A DNA stretch of 64,000 bases from JABCYV01 sp963696025 (GTDB taxonomy: Bacteria; Acidobacteriota; Terriglobia; Terriglobales; Acidobacteriaceae). Positions 53,416 to 64,000 of this stretch are shown here, one piece after another. Within the stretch, counting starts at the first letter, position 1. Each line of letters starts with the position of its first letter. Made by a program: the position numbers and the translations under genes. Location: assembly GCA_963696025.1 (NCBI GenBank), contig CAVOII010000014.1:682001-746000 (forward strand), given 5' to 3'. The notes beneath the pieces were generated by a model. The model worked only from the letters and a program-made list of their open reading frames with translations, was not told where the DNA came from and searched no databases.

Positions 53416-53565
53416 TCAAACTGCAGTTGGGCGGCCAGACAACAAATTTACGACCAGGACCACAAGGGCCACGATCAATAGCAGATGGATCAGACCTCCG
53501 GCTACGTGCAGACTAAAGCCCAGCAGCCACATAATGAGCAGAATTACAAAAACAGTCCAAAGCAC
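53416..53565 (-). CDS. Lmo0937-type small membrane protein
   Basis: A 49-residue protein read from GTG 53565: LWTVFVILLIMWLLGFSLH, then AGGLIHLLLIVALVVLVVN and LLSGRPTAV. Two helices joined by a short HVAGG turn make it a clear member of the lmo0937/DUF5670 family of tiny membrane proteins, whose job is unknown. AGGAGG lies six bases before the GTG. Located just upstream of a stress-type gene on the same strand. Confidence 0.8.
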   Translation of the reverse strand: MLWTVFVILLIMWLLGFSLHVAGGLIHLLLIVALVVLVVNLLSGRPTAV

Positions 53566-53773
53566 CACCCGCCTCCTCAATAAAAGTTTTCAGCGGCCAA
53601 GACTCATCATTTGAGGATATGCGTCATGCAAGACCATGGCAATCCGGTCATCGCCCTACGAACCTTAGGGATATTTGTGTACCAGGATAGGGTTAGGTAT
53701 GTAAGCCCAGGAGTAAGCGCGGCGATTCAGCGGACGCCTTACCGCCACCAATTGGGCATATCGACGCCCTGCT

Positions 53774-54475
53774 CTAGACTACAGGGGTCTCAGGTCTACT
53801 CTCCGCCCCCACGGGCAATTGAACCTGGATAATGTTGTTCTTTATCGCGTACACGACCAAGTCGCGGATGGAGTGCAGGCCGAGTTTTCGCATGATATTG
53901 CTGCGATGAGTTTCAGCCGTTTTCGTGCTCAAGTTCAGCAGAGACGCCACTTCCTTCGAACTCTTTCCCTCGGCGATGAGCTGAACCACCTCGCGCTCGC
54001 GCGGGGTCAACTTCGGTAACTCCGGGACCAGAGTGCCGGTCGCGTTTTGCCCTTTGTCAAGGAACCCAGCCAACACCATGTCATTCACTCGGGGAGTGAA
54101 GAACATCCGGTTACGTTGTAAAGCCTCGACCGCCGATACCAAGTCCCGAGCCGCGTCCGACTTGAGCACAAATCCGCGAGCCCCTGCGTCTAACGCCTCG
54201 CGAATGACTTGATCGGTGTCAGTAATGGTGAGAACGATAACTTTGTAATGTGCGTTTTGCCGGCAAAGCTGGCGAGTGGCATCCAAGCCGTTCAGATTTG
54301 GCATTCCGACATCCAGAATGATTACATCGGGTTTCAAGTGCTTGGCTTTTTCGACCGCCTCGCGTCCGTCCGAGGCCTCGCCGCAGATTTCCCAGTCTTC
54401 ATGCGCTTGCAGAAGCGTGCACAAACCGCGACGAACTAGCTCGTGGTCATCTGCAACCATAATCCGCAGTTTCAT
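53774..54475 (-). CDS. NarL/FixJ-type response regulator
   Basis: A 233-residue regulator. Receiver: IMVADDHELVRRGL, Asp in VIILDVGMPN, Thr in VLTITDTDQ and Lys in FVLKSDAA. Output: LuxR-type HTH (LTPREREVVQLIAEGKSSKEV, shown in part; LSTKTAETHRSNIMRKLG). ATG 54475 with AGGAGG eight bases upstream. Lies downstream of a REC protein and a kinase, so it is probably the transcriptional end of this relay. Confidence 0.93.
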   Translation of the reverse strand: MKLRIMVADDHELVRRGLCTLLQAHEDWEICGEASDGREAVEKAKHLKPDVIILDVGMPNLNGLDATRQLCRQNAHYKVIVLTITDTDQVIREALDAGARGFVLKSDAARDLVSAVEALQRNRMFFTPRVNDMVLAGFLDKGQNATGTLVPELPKLTPREREVVQLIAEGKSSKEVASLLNLSTKTAETHRSNIMRKLGLHSIRDLVVYAIKNNIIQVQLPVGAESRPETPVV

Positions 54476-54498
54476 CGGACACCTCCTGGATAATTCAC

Positions 54499-54909
54499 TC
54501 AAGCTTTAGACGTCGCCCGCCGATCCTGAATCGTAAACGCCTTATGCTGGCTCACCGCTGCCACCGCCGCGAGCAAATCGCGCGCCGCATTGGATTTCAC
54601 CACATAGCCTCTGGCTCCCGCATCGAGTGCCTCGCGCATCATTTGCGGAGAATCATGTTGCGTCACGATCAGAACTTCACATTCTGGAACACTCTGCCGG
54701 ATACGTCGACACGCTTCCAATCCATTCATCCTCGGCATGGTTACATCCAGGATGATCAGGTCAGGCTGCAAACGGCGGGCTTTCTCCAACGCCTCGATCC
54801 CATCCTCGGCTTCGCCAATCACTTCCCACGCCGGCTCCGCAACAAGTAAGGTTTTCAGACCGTGTCTCACAATCGGATGATCATCTACCACCAGGATCCG
54901 AATCGTCAT
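54499..54909 (-). CDS. Receiver-only response regulator
   Basis: A 136-residue protein: ILVVDDHPIVRHG, phosphorylated Asp in LIILDVTMPRMNG, Thr in LIVTQHDSP and Lys in YVVKSNAARD. The receiver is of the NarL class but ends after a short tail (QHKAFTIQDRRATSKA) without an HTH, so it may compete for phosphate or bind a partner. ATG 54909 is preceded by two near-identical 15-base repeats. Confidence 0.87.
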   Translation of the reverse strand: MTIRILVVDDHPIVRHGLKTLLVAEPAWEVIGEAEDGIEALEKARRLQPDLIILDVTMPRMNGLEACRRIRQSVPECEVLIVTQHDSPQMMREALDAGARGYVVKSNAARDLLAAVAAVSQHKAFTIQDRRATSKA

Positions 54910-54939
54910 AGTAAGTTTCACTATAGTAAAGTTCACTGT
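54910..54939 (-). repeat. Two tandem 15-base repeats upstream of the receiver gene
   Basis: AGTAAGTTTCACTAT (54910-54924) and AGTAAAGTTCACTGT (54925-54939) match at 12 of 15 positions and abut the start codon. A possible regulator-binding site, or chance. Confidence 0.35.
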
Positions 54940-55000
54940 GGAGCCCTGAACCGAGCACCTTAAGGTATCTCCAGTGCCGTAGTCATTGATATACAGGGAA

Positions 55001-56776
55001 TCATGTACGGCCTCGGGATAAGAGCAAGATAGCCGTGTCAGATATTGACCCGGAGTCAACGAGAGCAAGATTCGCGCCCTCGCCCTGAATCGGCGAGCCG
55101 GCTTCCGAGCCAGGACTGGTTGTAGGCGGCGCACTTTGCCTCGATAGCGTTTCTTCTGAGCCCGTCTCGTTCACAGCTTGCGAATCCACATTCTGCGACG
55201 CAGGGAAGCTGTAGGGGATCACGACCTCAACCAAAGTTCCCGGGTTAGCATTCATCAATCGTAATTCCCCACCGAACTCCTGGGCTCGCTGCTTCATGCC
55301 TCCAAGACCCACACCCAGGCTGCCTGGATGCAGCCCCGATATTTGCTCTGAGACGCCCTTCCCGTCATCGCGCACCATCACGACAAGGCGACCCTCTTCC
55401 TTAGTCAAGGTAATCCATGCATTATGCGCACCCGAGTGCCGGAAGACATTGGTTAGAGCCTCTTGAATGATGCGGAAGATTGCAGTCTCCAACTCTGCCG
55501 GAAGTCGCGGGAAATCCCCCGGGCGAACGTCGAGCCCGGTCTCGATCCCGCTGCGTTTTGTCATGCCTTCCAAAAACCACTGCAGCGCTGAGAGCAGACC
55601 TACCTCATCCAGTAGCGGCGGGTGCAGGAGGTGAGACAGACTGCGGACCTGCTGAATTGCGCGATCGACGATATCACTCGCCTCATCCGCGGCTTGCTTC
55701 TTGGCCTGGGCCGAATTCTTTTGGACAATCGTCTCCAGCATCATTCTTGCCACCGCAAGCTCCTGCCCCAGGCCGTCGTGCAACTCCCGCGCAAGCCGCC
55801 GACGCTCTTCATCTTGCATCGTCATCAGCCGGCCAGAGAGACGTCGTAGAGCCGCGGTCCTTTCATCGACCATCCTTTCCAATTCAGCAGCAGTTTCGCG
55901 CATGGCTTGTTCCAGCATCTTGCTGCTGTGAATGTCAGCACATATGCCGTACCACTTGATGATCTCGCCATTTTGATCTCTGATGGGGACTGCCCGGGCA
56001 CGAAACCAGCGGTAATTTCCGTCCCTTCCGCGTATACGATATTCGGATTCGTAGTTCTCGCCGGACTGCACTGAATACATCCACTCCGCCATGCTGCGTT
56101 CCTTGTCGCCGGGATGCAAGTAATCAAGCCAACCGAAGCCGTTCGCAGAACCCGCAGGAGCACCGGTGTATTCGTAAAATCGGTCGCTGATGTAATCCCT
56201 GGCGCCGTCCGCTCGCCGGCTGAAAATGATGTCCGGAGCAGTGTGCATGATGGCATCAAGCTCCTGATTCTTTCGTGCCAACTCGATATTGAGTCGCTGC
56301 AGGGCCGTCGCCCTCCGGTCCAATTCCTCAGTTCGTTCCGCAACCCGACGCTCCAGTTCAATATTCAGGCTCTCTAATTGATGAGTCTTGCGATGCAGTT
56401 CGGCAAATACGCTGACCTTAGCCCGCAGCAGTTCCGGAATGACTGGCACCGAAATGTAGTCTACCGCCCCACGTTGGTATCCCTTCAGCCGATCCATGTC
56501 AGTCAGGTGCACAGCGGAGATGAAGATGATGGCTGTTCTGCGAAAGCGCGGATGCTGGCTTATCATCTCAGCCAGCTCAAACCCATCAAGCTCGGGCATG
56601 CTGACGTCCATCAGCACCACCGCTACATCGGTCTTCAGGAGATACTCCAGCGCCTCTTTGCCAGAGGTTACCTTAATCAGGTTTTCGCCCAGCTCGCCGA
56701 GTATAACCTCATAGCTGAGCAGCTTCGCCGGTTGGTCATCCACCATCAGGATGTTGACCTTGTCCTTCGAACTCAT
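55001..56776 (-). CDS. REC-PAS histidine kinase, HisKA_3 type
   Basis: A 591-residue soluble kinase. Order: receiver (ILMVDDQPAKLLSYE, VVLMDVSMPELDGFE, FISAVHLTD; the usual Lys is replaced by Val in ISVPVIPE), coiled coil (LERRVAERTEELDRRA), PAS/PAC (IIFSRRADGARDYIS, YRWFRARAVPIRD), a DHp of the NarX type with phospho-His in ARELHDGLGQELAVA, and HATPase (IIQEALTNVFRHSGA, VVMVRDDGKGV, GLGGMKQRAQEFGG). The C-terminal 60 residues are low-complexity. NarX-type kinases phosphorylate NarL-type regulators, here two of them immediately downstream. Confidence 0.9.
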   Translation of the reverse strand: MSSKDKVNILMVDDQPAKLLSYEVILGELGENLIKVTSGKEALEYLLKTDVAVVLMDVSMPELDGFELAEMISQHPRFRRTAIIFISAVHLTDMDRLKGYQRGAVDYISVPVIPELLRAKVSVFAELHRKTHQLESLNIELERRVAERTEELDRRATALQRLNIELARKNQELDAIMHTAPDIIFSRRADGARDYISDRFYEYTGAPAGSANGFGWLDYLHPGDKERSMAEWMYSVQSGENYESEYRIRGRDGNYRWFRARAVPIRDQNGEIIKWYGICADIHSSKMLEQAMRETAAELERMVDERTAALRRLSGRLMTMQDEERRRLARELHDGLGQELAVARMMLETIVQKNSAQAKKQAADEASDIVDRAIQQVRSLSHLLHPPLLDEVGLLSALQWFLEGMTKRSGIETGLDVRPGDFPRLPAELETAIFRIIQEALTNVFRHSGAHNAWITLTKEEGRLVVMVRDDGKGVSEQISGLHPGSLGVGLGGMKQRAQEFGGELRLMNANPGTLVEVVIPYSFPASQNVDSQAVNETGSEETLSRQSAPPTTSPGSEAGSPIQGEGANLALVDSGSISDTAILLLSRGRT

Positions 56777-56827
56777 CGATTCTCCTCTTCAGTCTCAGGT
56801 GGCCATCGCAGTGCCCACGAAGCGTGT

Positions 56828-63151
<6,324 letters not shown>

Positions 63152-63354
63152 GATTCTCTCCAACGGCATACAAAAGGTTACACAGCCGGTTTACCGCATC
63201 TTATTGCGTATCAAGAGTAGCGCACAAATTTGCGGCACAATAACACCGACTTTTAGCACGAATGCCTTGGAGCTAGCTCTAGGGTGTTTCCTGTATAGAC
63301 TGTAGGGTGATCGCTGTATTGAATTCCACAGTTTCAACAACGTAGGAACTTGGA

Positions 63355-64000
63355 TTACCAAATCCCCTTGTCATTTCCCGTGATTTTGTATTCCAAAGCG
63401 GCTGCCGTCGCCAGGCAAGGCAGCAAACCAAGGAGCAGAGTGCCTTTCAGTTTTCCGCTGAGGATCGAATTTCCCACTTCCGAAGCATAAAGCTGGGCGG
63501 AATACGGCAGAATCGGAATACGCAGGAAACCTCGCCGGTAACGGATGCGGTCACCACCGAACCTTGCTGACTCGCGTACAAGAGAAGGAAGGCCGAGTCC
63601 GTCGCCACGGTATCGCGCGACGTAGTCTGAAACGATCAAGAGATAGGTCGCTACCCCTGCCCAGATGCCGGATGTTTCTGCTAATGAGTGCAGCCGAGCA
63701 TAATCGACGGTATCTTCCTCGACGAGAGCCGCAGTATCCGCGATGTCACACAGCCGAAAATAGAAGTGCCGGTACATTCGTTGCAGGGTGGAAATCATCA
63801 AACGATCCTCGGTCCCCGCTACGGGAAAGACATAGTCGCCGCGTTGTACGTCCTTGGCGTGCTTGACCAGGGATTTGGCCAGGGAAACCTGTTCTCCGGT
63901 CTGTCCCAAGCGACCCACATGCACTTCCACGGCTTCCGGCAGGCCGGGAACCATGAAGTTCCATTGGTTGGCCAGGCGGTCTCCCCAGCTGCGCGGGTGA
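63355..64000 (-). CDS. C-terminal part of a possible nucleotidyltransferase-like protein
   Basis: The frame is open from the right edge through 63954 to a TAA at 63355, so about 215 residues of a longer protein are visible. Readable parts: WGDRLANQWNFMVPGLPE, TEDRLMISTLQRMYRHFYFRL, CDIADTAALVEEDTVD, LIVSDYVARYRGDG, then a hydrophobic segment near the end (LKGTLLLGLLPCLATAAALE). The RL/HxxxHxxRLxCDIA-like helices recall the C-terminal half of putative nucleotidyltransferases of the PF14907 type, but I am not sure. Function unresolved. Confidence 0.5.
   Translation of the reverse strand, partial: HPRSWGDRLANQWNFMVPGLPEAVEVHVGRLGQTGEQVSLAKSLVKHAKDVQRGDYVFPVAGTEDRLMISTLQRMYRHFYFRLCDIADTAALVEEDTVDYARLHSLAETSGIWAGVATYLLIVSDYVARYRGDGLGLPSLVRESARFGGDRIRYRRGFLRIPILPYSAQLYASEVGNSILSGKLKGTLLLGLLPCLATAAALEYKITGNDKGIW

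Overview
The window looks like an Acidobacteriota chromosome segment, probably of the Koribacter/Terriglobia kind. This is inferred from moderately high GC content, an exosortase-type exopolysaccharide (EPS) locus, many secreted TPR and beta-barrel proteins, and small stress proteins typical of these soil bacteria. It rests on gene content and not on a marker gene, so it is a working assumption. Several single-base frameshifts, some in homopolymers, could be decay or assembly error.

Layout. 1-16.7 kb: a divergent EPS/exosortase locus. The minus-strand arm runs from a sigma54-like regulator (9.3-10.3 kb) through an export protein, outer-membrane barrel, Wzz-type chain-length protein, ExeA-like ATPase, tyrosine autokinase, polyprenyl-phosphate sugar transferase, GT2 glycosyltransferase and a GT4-like glycosyltransferase cut by the left edge. 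The plus-strand arm carries exosortase, EpsI and a long TPR lipoprotein, ending in a strong terminator, followed by a frameshifted secreted protein. 16.7-22.3 kb: two alkaline-phosphatase-superfamily enzymes with a small membrane protein, a frameshifted fasciclin protein and a retropepsin-like protease. 22.3-27.1 kb: a mobile zone with a LysR gene split by an IS5-family element, then an IS91-like element with a decayed tyrosine recombinase.

27.1-37.0 kb is the metabolic highlight, a coherent minus-strand oxalate/glyoxylate module: OFA-family oxalate/formate-type transporter, three-gene thiamine-dependent 2-oxoacid:ferredoxin oxidoreductase resembling oxalate oxidoreductase (beta, alpha, fused gamma-delta), FadR-type regulator with a palindromic operator at its promoter, ketopantoate-reductase-like dehydrogenase, oxalyl-CoA-synthetase-like ligase and a class V aminotransferase of the alanine/serine-glyoxylate type. 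Oxalate would be imported and either oxidised to CO2 with reduction of ferredoxin or activated to its CoA ester, while glyoxylate would be transaminated to glycine.

37-49.5 kb holds ordinary genes: secreted proteins, a PstS-like binding protein, an RNase H-like protein, a TPR protein, a MazEF-type toxin-antitoxin pair, a 1-Cys peroxiredoxin preceded by a leader with mutually exclusive hairpins and a terminator, PhzF, a receiver protein, an ABC ATPase, tryptophan 2,3-dioxygenase and an MFS transporter. 49.6-52.1 kb contains tRNA-Gly(GCC) preceded by two 95-bp repeats that copy its 5' end, then a graveyard of TPR, glycosyltransferase and PfpI fragments. 52.1-53.6 kb has small envelope/stress proteins. 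53.8-63.2 kb is a phosphorelay cluster: a NarL-type regulator, a receiver-only protein, a REC-PAS-histidine kinase and a 2107-residue cytoplasmic hybrid kinase with eleven 92-residue HAMP-type repeats. The last gene, cut by the right edge, is a possible nucleotidyltransferase-like protein.
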